Below, piece by piece: positions 8,221-15,707 of a stretch of 64,000 nt of DNA (position 1 is its first letter; every line of letters begins with the position of its first letter). The position numbers and the translations under genes were made by a program. The notes beneath the pieces are model-generated. The model was not told the DNA's origin. It ran no database searches and worked only from the letters and a program-made list of their open reading frames with translations. The stretch comes from Clavibacter zhangzhiyongii (GTDB lineage: Bacteria > Actinomycetota > Actinomycetes > Actinomycetales > Microbacteriaceae): positions 1,302,001 to 1,366,000 of the forward strand of contig NZ_CP061274.1 of the NCBI RefSeq assembly GCF_014775655.1, given 5' to 3'.

Positions 8221-9099
8221 ATGAGCGACGCGCGCGACGACCAGGTGCCCGACGGCTGGATCCGGCAGGACGAGGAGCGGACGCGGGCGGCCGTCCGGCT
8301 CCCGCGGGACGACGACGACAAGTACACGCGCGGCGTGCTCGGGGTCCGCACGGGCTCGGACCGCTACCCGGGGGCGGCCGTGCTCGGCGTGGAGGCCGCG
8401 GCGCGCACGGGCGTCGGCATGATCCGCTACCTCGGTCCCGCGGGCGCCTCCGCGTCGGTGCTCGCCCGGCGCCCCGAGGTCGTGACGGCCGACGGCCGCG
8501 TGCAGGCGTGGCTGGTGGGATCCGGCATGGACGCCGCGCACCGCGACGCCGCCACGACGGACGCCGTCGCCGACGCGCTCGGGCAGGGCCTCCCGTCGGT
8601 CGTCGACGCGGGCGCGCTCGACCTCGTGGGCCGGGCGACCGGCCCCGTCGTCGTCACGCCGCACTTCCGGGAGCTGTCGCGGCTGCTCGCCGGCGTCGGC
8701 GTGGACGCGTCGGCGGAGGACATCGCGGCGGACGCCCCGGGCTGGGCGGAGCGCGCGGCGGGGGAGCTCGGCGCGTGCGTGCTGCTGAAGGGCGCGACCA
8801 CCTACGTCGTCGGCGGGTCGGCGCGCATCGCGGTGCGGGCCGGGACGCCGTGGCTCGCGACCGCGGGCTCCGGGGACGTGCTGGGCGGCGTGCTCGGCGC
8901 GCTGCTGGCGGGGGCGTCCGTGCGCATCGCCGACGCGCGGGATCCGCTGGCCGAGGTCGCCGCCGTGGCCGCGGCCGCCGCGTGGCTGCACGGCCGGGCG
9001 GGGGACCGCGCGTCCGGCGGCGGACCGATCACGGCCCTCGACGTCGCCGAGGCGATGCCGAGGGCCGTCCGGGACCTCGTGGCGGGATCCGCTTCCTAG
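8221..9099 (+). CDS. nnrD: ADP-dependent NAD(P)H-hydrate dehydratase
   Basis: This 292-residue member of the ribokinase-like carbohydrate kinase (YjeF C-terminal) family repairs hydrated NAD(P)H by ADP-dependent dehydration. Visible motifs are KYTRGVLGVRTGSDRYPGAA near the N-terminus, VVTPHFRELSRLL, VLLKGATTYVV, and the nucleotide and catalytic loop LATAGSGDVLGGVLGALLA. It is a single-domain protein: the NnrE epimerase domain found in fused versions is absent. The ATG start lies 6 nt below a TATCGT hexamer. Its TAG stop shares the palindrome CTAG with the stop of the convergent yceI-like gene. Confidence 0.92.
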   Translation: MSDARDDQVPDGWIRQDEERTRAAVRLPRDDDDKYTRGVLGVRTGSDRYPGAAVLGVEAAARTGVGMIRYLGPAGASASVLARRPEVVTADGRVQAWLVGSGMDAAHRDAATTDAVADALGQGLPSVVDAGALDLVGRATGPVVVTPHFRELSRLLAGVGVDASAEDIAADAPGWAERAAGELGACVLLKGATTYVVGGSARIAVRAGTPWLATAGSGDVLGGVLGALLAGASVRIADARDPLAEVAAVAAAAAWLHGRAGDRASGGGPITALDVAEAMPRAVRDLVAGSAS

Positions 9100-9782
9100 G
9101 CCTTCGGCGCGACGTCGAGCGAGAACTCGACGGAGCCGTGGTCCTCGACCGTGACGAAGCCGAGGCTCGGGGCCTCGACCCCGAAGTCCTGGAAGGTGAT
9201 CGGGATCGAGCCCACGATCTGCCCCGCGCCCGGCGTGAAGGAGGCCTGCATCTGCGCGGTCACGCTCTTCGTGACGCCGTGCAGCGTGAGGTCGCCGGTC
9301 ACGTCGTAGGTCGCCGGCACGCCCGCCTCGACGCCGTCCGTGCGGATCGGCTGCGTGAGGGTGAAGGTGGCGGTGGGGAACCGCTCGGTCTCCATCGCCT
9401 CGCCCTGGAAGTACGCGTCGCGCGGCGGCTGGTCGGTCGCCATCTTCGTCACGTCGACGGTCATGCTGCCGGCGGTCACCTGCGAGCCGTCCACCGTGAT
9501 GTCGCCCGTGACGGCGTCGGTGCGGCCGTTCACGGTGACGGGCGTGCCGTTCAGCACCTCGTCGACGCGGTAGCCGGCGTAGGAGGATCCGCCGACGGCC
9601 CACGCGCCCGACAGGTCGCCGAGCGCGCCCGGGGCGGCCGGGGCGGCGGCCGCGAGGGACGGCGCCGCGTCGGGCGTGCCCGCGAGCTGCTTGTAGAGCG
9701 GACCGCCGAACGCCGCGAAGGCGCCCACGAGCACGATGACGCCGCCCGCCGCCCCGATGATGATCTTCGTCTTCTTGTCCAT
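9096..9782 (-). CDS. YceI family protein with N-terminal membrane anchor
   Basis: This 228-residue protein has a single N-terminal hydrophobic segment (KIIIGAAGGVIVLVGAFAAF, about residues 5-25), then an Ala/Pro linker, then a YceI lipocalin-like beta-barrel (from about residue 58, DLSGAWAVGGSSYAGYRVDE, to the end). YceI proteins bind polyisoprenoids or other hydrophobic ligands, and many are stress-induced. The extracytoplasmic location is inferred from the anchor. The ATG at 9782 has a strong SD (GGAGGAG). The upstream region contains an AT-rich palindrome that may be a repressor site. The stop overlaps the convergent nnrD stop by 4 nt. Confidence 0.88.
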   Translation of the reverse strand: MDKKTKIIIGAAGGVIVLVGAFAAFGGPLYKQLAGTPDAAPSLAAAAPAAPGALGDLSGAWAVGGSSYAGYRVDEVLNGTPVTVNGRTDAVTGDITVDGSQVTAGSMTVDVTKMATDQPPRDAYFQGEAMETERFPTATFTLTQPIRTDGVEAGVPATYDVTGDLTLHGVTKSVTAQMQASFTPGAGQIVGSIPITFQDFGVEAPSLGFVTVEDHGSVEFSLDVAPKA

Positions 9783-9835
9783 GGCCGTGCTCCTCCGGTG
9801 CGATGCGGGCCGGCGCTGTCGGGCCGGCCCGTCCT

Positions 9836-9847
9836 TTGAACTTTCAA
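9836..9847. promoter_or_regulatory. AT-rich palindrome TTGAA-N2-TTCAA upstream of the YceI gene
   Basis: TTGAACTTTCAA is a 12-bp inverted repeat inside an AT-rich island (about 9834-9850) in otherwise GC-rich DNA, about 55 bp upstream of the YceI start codon. The layout resembles operators of MarR-type regulators. That link is inference, and no marR gene is adjacent. Confidence 0.4.
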
Positions 9848-9918
9848 GTACCGGACGAGGATCGCGGGACGGGCGTCCGGCCGTCGCCGGGCGTCCACAG
9901 GGGAGGGCGCGCGGTCGG

Positions 9919-9924
9919 TAGCCT
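9919..9924 (+). promoter_or_regulatory. -10 hexamer TAGCCT before the thiamine-binding protein gene
   Basis: TAGCCT lies 68 nt upstream of the ATG at 9993. The intervening leader is extremely GC-rich (GGCCGCCGGCCGGGCG) and should fold stably. No TPP riboswitch core (CUGAGA) is present. Confidence 0.35.
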
Positions 9925-9992
9925 GGGCGCACAGCCGGCCGCCGGCCGGGCGCCCGCCCGGATCCCGCCGCCCGTCGAACCCGGGGGTCCCC

Positions 9993-10310
9993 ATGCTCGT
10001 CGCCTTCTCCGTCGCACCCAGCGGGGGCGACGCGCCCGACGCCTCCGTGCACGACGCCGTGGCCGCCGCGGTCGAGGTCGTCCGCGCCTCCGGGCTGCCG
10101 AACCGCACGGACGCCATGTTCACCACGATCGAGGGCGACTGGGACGCGTGCTTCGACGTCGTCCGCCGCGCGACGGAGGCGGTCGCGCCGTTCGGCACGC
10201 GCGTGTCGCTCGTGCTCAAGGCCGACATCCGCCCCGGCTACGAGGGCGAGCTGACGGGGAAGCTGGAGCGGCTCGAGCAGGCGCTGGAGGCCCGCGGCAC
10301 CGACGCCTGA
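9993..10310 (+). CDS. Thiamine-binding / MTH1187-YkoF family protein
   Basis: This 105-residue protein matches the MTH1187/YkoF-like thiamine-binding superfamily (formerly DUF77), a ferredoxin-like fold: MLVAFSVAPSGGD at the N-terminus, FTTIEGDWDACFDVVRRATE in the middle, and RVSLVLKADIRPGYEG towards the end. Members bind thiamine or related pyrimidines, and YkoF is linked to thiamine-precursor transport. No transport genes are adjacent here, so the ligand and role remain inferred. The MFS gene follows after 50 bp with its own -10. Confidence 0.8.
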   Translation: MLVAFSVAPSGGDAPDASVHDAVAAAVEVVRASGLPNRTDAMFTTIEGDWDACFDVVRRATEAVAPFGTRVSLVLKADIRPGYEGELTGKLERLEQALEARGTDA

Positions 10311-10348
10311 CCCGGGGAGCGATGCCCGGACGGCCTCGGCGCCGCCGT

Positions 10349-10354
10349 TAGGCT
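10349..10354 (+). promoter_or_regulatory. -10 hexamer TAGGCT, leaderless start of the MFS gene
   Basis: TAGGCT ends 6 nt before the GTG start at 10361. Confidence 0.6.
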
Positions 10355-10360
10355 CGACGG

Positions 10361-11641
10361 GTGATTCCCCCCTCCTCCGAGCGGGCGACCCTGTCGCCGG
10401 CCCGCGTCCGCGTCGCCCTGCTCGCCCTCGCGATGGGCGGGTTCGCCATCGGCACCACCGAGTTCGTCGCGATGGGCCTGCTGCCGCAGCTCGCCGCCGA
10501 CCTGCTCCCCGAGGTGGCCGCGCGCTCCACGGAGGCGGCGAACGCGCAGGCCGGCACGCTCATCAGCGCGTACGCCCTCGGCGTCGTGGTCGGCGCCCCG
10601 ACCATCGCGGCGGCGTCCGCCCGGGCGCCTCGCCGCAAGCTCCTGCTGTGGCTGCTGCTGGCCTTCACCCTCGGCACCGTGCTCAGCGCGATCCTCCCGA
10701 GCTTCGGCCTCGTCGTGTTCGCGCGCTTCCTCGCGGGCCTGCCGCACGGCGCGTACTTCGGCATCGCATCGCTCGTCGCCGCGCAGCTGATGGGGGAGGG
10801 CAAGCGCGCCCGCGGCGTCGCGTTCGTGCTCGCGGGGCTCACCATCGCCAACGTGATCGGCGTCCCGATCGTCACCTGGATCGGCCAGAACGCCGGCTGG
10901 CGCGTCGCGTACCTCGTGGTCGCCGCGATCTTCGCCGCCACCTTCCTCGCCGTCTTCCTCGCCGTCCCCGCCCAGGCGGGCAACCCCGAGGCCACGCTCC
11001 GCCGGGAGCTGCGCGCCTTCACGCGCCTCCAGGTGTGGCTCGCGCTGCTCATCGGGGCGATCGGCTTCGGCGGGTTCTTCGCGGTGTACACCTACGTCGC
11101 CCCCATGGTCACCGACGTGACCGGGCTGCCCGAGTGGTCGGTGCCCCTCGCGCTCGTGGTGGTAGGCCTCGGCATGACGACGGGCAACCTCGTCGGCGGC
11201 TGGTGGGCGGACCGCGACGTGCGCACCTCGCTGCTGTCGCTGTTCGGCCTGCTGATCGTGTCGCTCGTGGGCCTCGTGCTCACGGCCGCGAACCCGGTGG
11301 GGCTCTTCGCGTTCCTCTTCCTCATCGGCGGGTCGGCCGCGGCGCTGTCGCCGGGGATCCAGATCCGCCTCATGGACGTCGCGCACGACTCGCAGTCCAT
11401 CGCCGCGGCGCTCAACCACTCGGCGCTCAACACGGGCAACGCGGTGGGGGCGGCGCTCGGCGGCGTGACCGTCGCGGCGGGCCTCGGCTACACGTCGCCG
11501 GCGCTCGTGGGCGTGGGGCTCAGCATCGCGGGCCTGGTGATCGCGCTCGCGAGCTTCGGCCTCGACCGGCACCGCCGCGCATCCCGCCGGGCGGTGGACG
11601 GCGCCCGGCCCACCACCCAGCCCATCGGCATCGGCGGCTGA
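10361..11641 (+). CDS. MFS transporter, AraJ/DHA1-type drug or sugar exporter
   Basis: This 426-residue integral membrane protein has about 12 hydrophobic helices. The first helix carries the AraJ/SotB/CmlA signature MGGFAIGTTEFVAMGLLPQL. An A-loop region with ARAPRRKLLL follows TM2, and GLPHGAYFGIASLVA lies in TM4. Family members export sugars, arabinose-like compounds, nucleosides or drugs such as chloramphenicol, and the substrate cannot be assigned. The GTG start lies 6 nt below TAGGCT, and no SD is seen, consistent with a leaderless mRNA. It is convergent with the response-regulator gene. Confidence 0.9.
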   Translation: MIPPSSERATLSPARVRVALLALAMGGFAIGTTEFVAMGLLPQLAADLLPEVAARSTEAANAQAGTLISAYALGVVVGAPTIAAASARAPRRKLLLWLLLAFTLGTVLSAILPSFGLVVFARFLAGLPHGAYFGIASLVAAQLMGEGKRARGVAFVLAGLTIANVIGVPIVTWIGQNAGWRVAYLVVAAIFAATFLAVFLAVPAQAGNPEATLRRELRAFTRLQVWLALLIGAIGFGGFFAVYTYVAPMVTDVTGLPEWSVPLALVVVGLGMTTGNLVGGWWADRDVRTSLLSLFGLLIVSLVGLVLTAANPVGLFAFLFLIGGSAAALSPGIQIRLMDVAHDSQSIAAALNHSALNTGNAVGAALGGVTVAAGLGYTSPALVGVGLSIAGLVIALASFGLDRHRRASRRAVDGARPTTQPIGIGG

Positions 11642-11648
11642 GCCGGGT

Positions 11649-11666
11649 CGGCGGCTCGGGCCGCCG
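11649..11666. terminator. 7-bp GC hairpin between MFS gene and response regulator
   Basis: CGGCGGC and GCCGCCG flank a TCGG tetraloop just after the MFS stop. It is short but stable and lies between convergent genes. Confidence 0.45.
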
Positions 11667-11683
11667 GACCTCGGGCGGCCGGG

Positions 11684-12358
11684 CTACTCGCCCTGGAGCA
11701 GGATGCCGTCCTGGATCGCGCGCTTCCGCAGCGCCACCTTCGTGCCCACGTCGAAGCCCGCGACGCGGTACTTCTCGCGGATCCGCTTGAGGTACGACTT
11801 CGCCGTCTCCTCGGAGATGCCGAGGCTGTATGCCACCGACTTCACGGGCTCGCCGCCGCCGTACAGCGCCATCACGCGGCGCTCCTGCGCGCTGAGCTTC
11901 GGCACCCCGCCGACGTCCGTGCTGTTGATGGCGAGGTCGAGCTCGCTGGAGATGTACGACTGGCCGTCGGCCGCGAGGCGGATGGCGTCGACGATCATGC
12001 TGGCGTCCTCGCTCTTCACGAGGTAGCCGAGCGCGCCGGAGGCGAGGGCCTCGCGCACGACGTTGGGCTCCGAGTACGTGCTCATCAGGACCGTCTTGAC
12101 GCCCGTGGTCTTCAGCGTCGCGAGCTTGAGCGAGATCGGCAGGTTGTCCTTCAGGTCGAGGTCGAGCAGGACGACGTCGACGGGGAAGCGCGGGTGCGTC
12201 AGCAGGTCCGGCCACGTGGACACGGCGGCGACCATCTCGATGTCGGACGCGGCGTTGCGGATCCACTCGGTCAGGGCCCCGAGCAGCATCTTGTGGTCGT
12301 CCACGATGGCGAGGGTGATCGGTCGGTTCTCAGCTGACACGTGCTCTCCGGTTCTCAT
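11684..12358 (-). CDS. NarL/FixJ-type response regulator (first of two)
   Basis: This 224-residue two-component regulator has a receiver domain (acidic pair in AIVDDHKML, phospho-acceptor Asp in VVLLDLDLKD, Ser in VLMSTYSEP, Lys in LVKSEDA) and a C-terminal LuxR-type HTH (about 155-205, LSAQERRVMALYGGG and ISEETAKSYLKRIREKY). All phosphorylation residues are present. It lies 8 bp downstream of the kinase-like membrane protein and is presumably transcribed with it and the histidine kinase. The ATG at 12358 (MRTGEHVSAEN) has GAGG 7 nt upstream. A GTG at 12340 (VSAENRPIT), with GGAG 5 nt upstream, is an equally reasonable start. Confidence 0.88.
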   Translation of the reverse strand: MRTGEHVSAENRPITLAIVDDHKMLLGALTEWIRNAASDIEMVAAVSTWPDLLTHPRFPVDVVLLDLDLKDNLPISLKLATLKTTGVKTVLMSTYSEPNVVREALASGALGYLVKSEDASMIVDAIRLAADGQSYISSELDLAINSTDVGGVPKLSAQERRVMALYGGGEPVKSVAYSLGISEETAKSYLKRIREKYRVAGFDVGTKVALRKRAIQDGILLQGE

Positions 12359-12366
12359 GCGGGCCC

Positions 12367-13596
12367 TCACCGGTCGGCGGGGTTGTCCACGACGCAGTCG
12401 ATCGTGATCAGGAGGCTCGCACCGCGGGTGCTCTCGGTGTGCGCGCCGACCTTGTCGATAGCATCCCACGTCGAGGGATCCAGTCGGGTGCGGGGCAGGC
12501 CCGTCGTCGTGATGGCGATGGGCACGATCACCCGGCGGAGCGGCACGGGCTGGTCGCCCGCCGGCCGTCCCCGCTGGGGTCCGAGGGTGAGCTGCACCGA
12601 GACGCCGGGCGCGCCGTTGCGCCGCTCGGTCGAGGTCAGCAGGAGCCACACGGCGGAGAGCAGGCCGTCGCGCTGGCGGCGGTCCAGCAGGCCCGCGAGC
12701 GCGTTCGGGTCGCTGAGCGTCACGTCGGGGCCGAGGAACTCCGACTCCGTCACGGCGTGGTGCAGCCAGGTCTCGCGGCGGCCCTCGATGAGGTGCAGCC
12801 GCAGCTCGGTCGCGAGCGACGCCGCGGTCGACGCGGCCGCGGGCGACAGGGGCAGCGGTTCCCGCCCGTTCGCGACGTCGTCGAGCAGCTGCTCGGCCGC
12901 GAGGTCGAGCCGCGCGAGCTCCTCGGACGCGAGCATCCCCACGGCGTAGCGCGGCGCGGAGACGGTGCTCTGCACGAGGACGCGGTCGAGCTCCATCTCG
13001 GTCACGCGACGGAACCCGCGCACGACGGCGACGCCGAAGGCGGCGGGCACGACGGCGCGGGCGATGGCGGAGATCTCCGGGGCGAGGTCCCCGGGGCGCA
13101 CGGGATCCGCGAAGAGGAACACGGCGAGGAGCACCGCGCCGAGCGCCGCGTCGACCGCGAGCACCTCCCGGGCGGGGCGGTACGTGACGGTGGTGAGGAG
13201 GGCGGCGCCCGCGGCGACCCCGGCGGTGGCGTGCTGCATCGCGTCGCCGAGGGGCCAGACCGCCACGAGGTCGAGGGCCACGACGATGCCGAGGCCGCCG
13301 ACGAAGACCGCCATGAGCGGCCCGGGCATGCGGTCGCGGAGGGCGCGGACGGCCACCACGGCGGTCACGAGGAGGGCGACGAGCAGGATCCAGGCGGTCG
13401 CGGTGAGCCCGGGCGACGGCATGATGCGGTAGTCGAGGGCGAAGCGGACGAGGCCGTATCCCATGGCGATGGCGCACACGACGGCGGATCCCGCGCCGAG
13501 GTAGCCGAGGCCGATGGAGGTCGGCTGCGCGGGCGTCCCCGCGGGCAGGCGGATGCGGCGGCTGGTGCGCGGCGGGGCGACCTCGGGGCGGCTCAC
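12367..13596 (-). CDS. Membrane protein with degenerate histidine-kinase-like cytoplasmic region
   Basis: This 409-residue protein has about 8 hydrophobic segments in residues 25-215, beginning at GLGYLGAGSAVVCAIAMGYG, then a cytoplasmic C-terminal half. In two-component operons of related bacteria such a C-terminal half resembles a HATPase-like domain. Here I find no H-box histidine motif, no N-box (NxxxHA) and no DxGxG, although the neighbouring kinase has all three. The gene starts at GTG 13596, overlapping the kinase stop by 4 nt (GTGA), so the two should be made together. I infer a pseudo-kinase or sensory partner. An unrelated membrane protein is possible. Confidence 0.7.
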   Translation of the reverse strand: MSRPEVAPPRTSRRIRLPAGTPAQPTSIGLGYLGAGSAVVCAIAMGYGLVRFALDYRIMPSPGLTATAWILLVALLVTAVVAVRALRDRMPGPLMAVFVGGLGIVVALDLVAVWPLGDAMQHATAGVAAGAALLTTVTYRPAREVLAVDAALGAVLLAVFLFADPVRPGDLAPEISAIARAVVPAAFGVAVVRGFRRVTEMELDRVLVQSTVSAPRYAVGMLASEELARLDLAAEQLLDDVANGREPLPLSPAAASTAASLATELRLHLIEGRRETWLHHAVTESEFLGPDVTLSDPNALAGLLDRRQRDGLLSAVWLLLTSTERRNGAPGVSVQLTLGPQRGRPAGDQPVPLRRVIVPIAITTTGLPRTRLDPSTWDAIDKVGAHTESTRGASLLITIDCVVDNPADR

Positions 13597-14747
13597 TTCG
13601 GCACCTCGAGCACGACGGTGGTGCCCGACCCGGGCGAGGAGAACAGGCGCGCGTTGCCGCCGACGTCCGCGAGGCGCGCGACGACCGACTCCTTGAAGCC
13701 GAGCTTGGCCTGGTCGACATGCGCGAGGTCGAAGCCGACGCCCGCGTCGGTGACCATCGCGCGCACCGTCGTGTCGTCGTCGGTGATGGTGACGTGCGCC
13801 TCGGTCACGCCCGCGTGTCGGCGCACGTTCTCCAGGCACTCGGCGAGGGAGAGGAGGAACGCGTCGAGGATGTCGCTCGGCAGCAGCACCTGGCCCGTGC
13901 CGTGCCAGCTGACCTCGAGGCCCATCCGGCCGAACCGCTGCTTGACCGACTCGAGCGTGTTGCCGAGGACCGACTGCTCCACGGGCTCCAGCGTGTAGCC
14001 GCCGGACGCCTGGGGCGTCGGGTTGGCGCCGAGCCGCAGCTGGCGGAGGAGGCGGGCGTCGTCGCCCGCCTGCTGGCGCATGGCCTGCGGGGTGACGCCG
14101 ACCCCGGAGTGGGCGAGGAGGGTGAGGGTGGCGAGCACGGTGTCGTGCAGGAGGCGCGCGCCCTGCCGGCGCTGGGCCTCGAGCTCGCTCGCCATGCGCT
14201 CGGCGCGATGGGCGCGGCCGATGTCGGTGATGCGGCGGCCGACCCGCCGCACCGCCACGCTGAGCCAGGTGCCGAGGATCACGGCCAGCAGCCAGCCGAA
14301 CACGTGCACGAGGACGACGTAGGGGAAGGCCGGGGTGCCCCACGACGCGCCGACGGCGACGACGCTCGTGAGCGCGAACGCGGCCGCGACGATCCGGACC
14401 CGGTGCGGCCGGACCGTCTCCAGCAGCGAGAGGGAGCCGACGGCCCCGGCGGAGACGTGGGTGAGCGCGGTGAGCGACGACGCGCTGCGGCCGCCCAGCT
14501 GCGGCACGACCATGGCGGCGAGGCCCGCGACGAGCACCACGAGCATCCAGGGCACGCGCGCCTCCGTCCCGAGGCGCCACTGCGCGACCGCGACCACGGC
14601 CAGCAGCGCGACGGTGGACGCCGCGAACGGCAGCGGGATCTCGCCGGGCAGCACGACGCAGGCTGCGGCGACCGCGGTGAAGCTCAGGCCGTAGACGCGG
14701 GCCGTCCGCTGCAGCAGGCGCTCGCGCTCGCGCTTCATGCGATCCAT
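13593..14747 (-). CDS. Membrane sensor histidine kinase (HisKA_3/NarX-like)
   Basis: This 384-residue kinase has about 6 N-terminal hydrophobic segments (residues 18-160), then a dimerisation and phospho-acceptor helix with RLLHDTVLATLTLL, matching the HisKA_3 LHD motif with its His. A HATPase domain follows, with N-box ECLENVRRHAGV, G1 box VTDAGVGFD and G2 region FSSPGSGTTVVLEV. It probably phosphorylates one or both NarL-type regulators flanking it. The ATG at 14747 was chosen because longer in-frame starts extend into the upstream promoter (TAGGAT at 14803-14808). The first hydrophobic helix begins shortly after. Confidence 0.9.
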   Translation of the reverse strand: MDRMKRERERLLQRTARVYGLSFTAVAAACVVLPGEIPLPFAASTVALLAVVAVAQWRLGTEARVPWMLVVLVAGLAAMVVPQLGGRSASSLTALTHVSAGAVGSLSLLETVRPHRVRIVAAAFALTSVVAVGASWGTPAFPYVVLVHVFGWLLAVILGTWLSVAVRRVGRRITDIGRAHRAERMASELEAQRRQGARLLHDTVLATLTLLAHSGVGVTPQAMRQQAGDDARLLRQLRLGANPTPQASGGYTLEPVEQSVLGNTLESVKQRFGRMGLEVSWHGTGQVLLPSDILDAFLLSLAECLENVRRHAGVTEAHVTITDDDTTVRAMVTDAGVGFDLAHVDQAKLGFKESVVARLADVGGNARLFSSPGSGTTVVLEVPK

Positions 14748-14802
14748 CGGGTCCCCGCTCGGAGTGCGCCGACGCCGGTGGCGAGCGCTGGGTGTGCCTC
14801 CG

Positions 14803-14808
14803 ATCCTA
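14803..14808 (-). promoter_or_regulatory. -10 hexamer TAGGAT of the kinase operon
   Basis: TAGGAT on the minus strand is about 55 nt upstream of the kinase ATG and would drive kinase, kinase-like protein and first regulator as one unit. No -35 consensus is visible. Confidence 0.4.
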
Positions 14809-14903
14809 GGCGGGTCGTTCCCGCGCGATGCACGTCGAGGCGTCGGCACGGGCGGATTCTCCACATGCCATAGGATCCGGCCGCGCGGCGTCGACCGGGC
14901 CCG

Positions 14904-15584
14904 CTACTCGGGGGCGATCCAGCCGTGGCGGATCGCGTGACGGCGCAGGAGCAGCTTCGTCCCGAGATCGGTCCCCGCGTGCAGGTACTTGCGGCGGCCG
15001 CGCTTGATGTAGGACTTCACGGTCTCCTCGGTCGTGCTCATCGCCTCGGCCACGTCGCGGATCGACCGGCCGCCGGCGTACAGCACGAGGGCGCGCTGCT
15101 CCTGCTGGCCGAGCCGCGGGTCCTCCTCGGCCTGGAAGTCCTGCATGGCCTGCTGCACGAGCGCGGTCTGCCGGGGCGTGCCGTCGGCCGCCGCGTGGAT
15201 GGTCGCGATCAGCTCCTCCGACGACTCGGCCTTGGGCACCACGGCGGAGGCGCCCGCGCGCATGGCGCCGTGGATGGTCGACGGGTCCGCGTGGGTGCTC
15301 AGCAGCACCGACGTGAGGCCGGCGCCCGCGAGGGTCCGGATCTTCTGCGCCACGGGCACGTCGTCCCGGAGCGCGAGGTCGAGCACCACGACGTCGAACG
15401 CGTCGGGGAAGCGGTCGTCGCGGATCAGCCCGTTCCAGGTCGGCGAGGTCGCCACGACCTCGACTCCCGTGCGCGGGCGGGACAGCCGGGCGCTCAGTCC
15501 GTCGAGCAGGAGGACGTGGTCGTCGACGAGGGCGACCCGGACCCGATGGCCCTGACCCATCGCATGCGGCGGCCTGCGGCTCAT
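14904..15584 (-). CDS. NarL/FixJ-type response regulator (second of two)
   Basis: This 226-residue regulator is paralogous to the one at 11684-12358. The receiver has ALVDDHVLL, phospho-acceptor Asp in FDVVVLDLALRD, Ser in VLLSTHADP and Lys in VVPKAESSEE. The LuxR-type HTH reads MSTTEETVKSYIKRGRRKY. The C-terminal extensions of both regulators match (GTKLLLRRHAIRHGW here, GTKVALRKRAIQDGI there), which supports recent common origin. The ATG at 15584 (MSRRPPHAMGQ) has a strong SD (GAGGGGAG). It is separated from the kinase by 156 bp and probably transcribed from its own promoter, so it may be a second output of the same kinase. Confidence 0.88.
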   Translation of the reverse strand: MSRRPPHAMGQGHRVRVALVDDHVLLLDGLSARLSRPRTGVEVVATSPTWNGLIRDDRFPDAFDVVVLDLALRDDVPVAQKIRTLAGAGLTSVLLSTHADPSTIHGAMRAGASAVVPKAESSEELIATIHAAADGTPRQTALVQQAMQDFQAEEDPRLGQQEQRALVLYAGGRSIRDVAEAMSTTEETVKSYIKRGRRKYLHAGTDLGTKLLLRRHAIRHGWIAPE

Positions 15585-15637
15585 CGGTGCTCCCCTCGTA
15601 CGCCGGTGCCCGGAGGCGGCGGCGTGCTCCCAGGGGA

Positions 15638-15643
15638 AGCATA
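15638..15643 (-). promoter_or_regulatory. -10 hexamer TATGCT of the second response regulator
   Basis: TATGCT lies about 53 nt upstream of the ATG at 15584, leaving a leader that contains the GAGGGGAG ribosome-binding site. Confidence 0.45.
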
Positions 15644-15707
15644 GGAACGCATGATGACGCGGGGCGATGCCGCACGCCGAACTCACCCCCGGACTGGGGC
15701 GCTCCTC

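Noticed and set aside
9925-9992. TPP riboswitch upstream of the thiamine-binding protein gene.
   Set aside because: The 68-nt GC-rich leader lacks the CUGAGA core and is too short.
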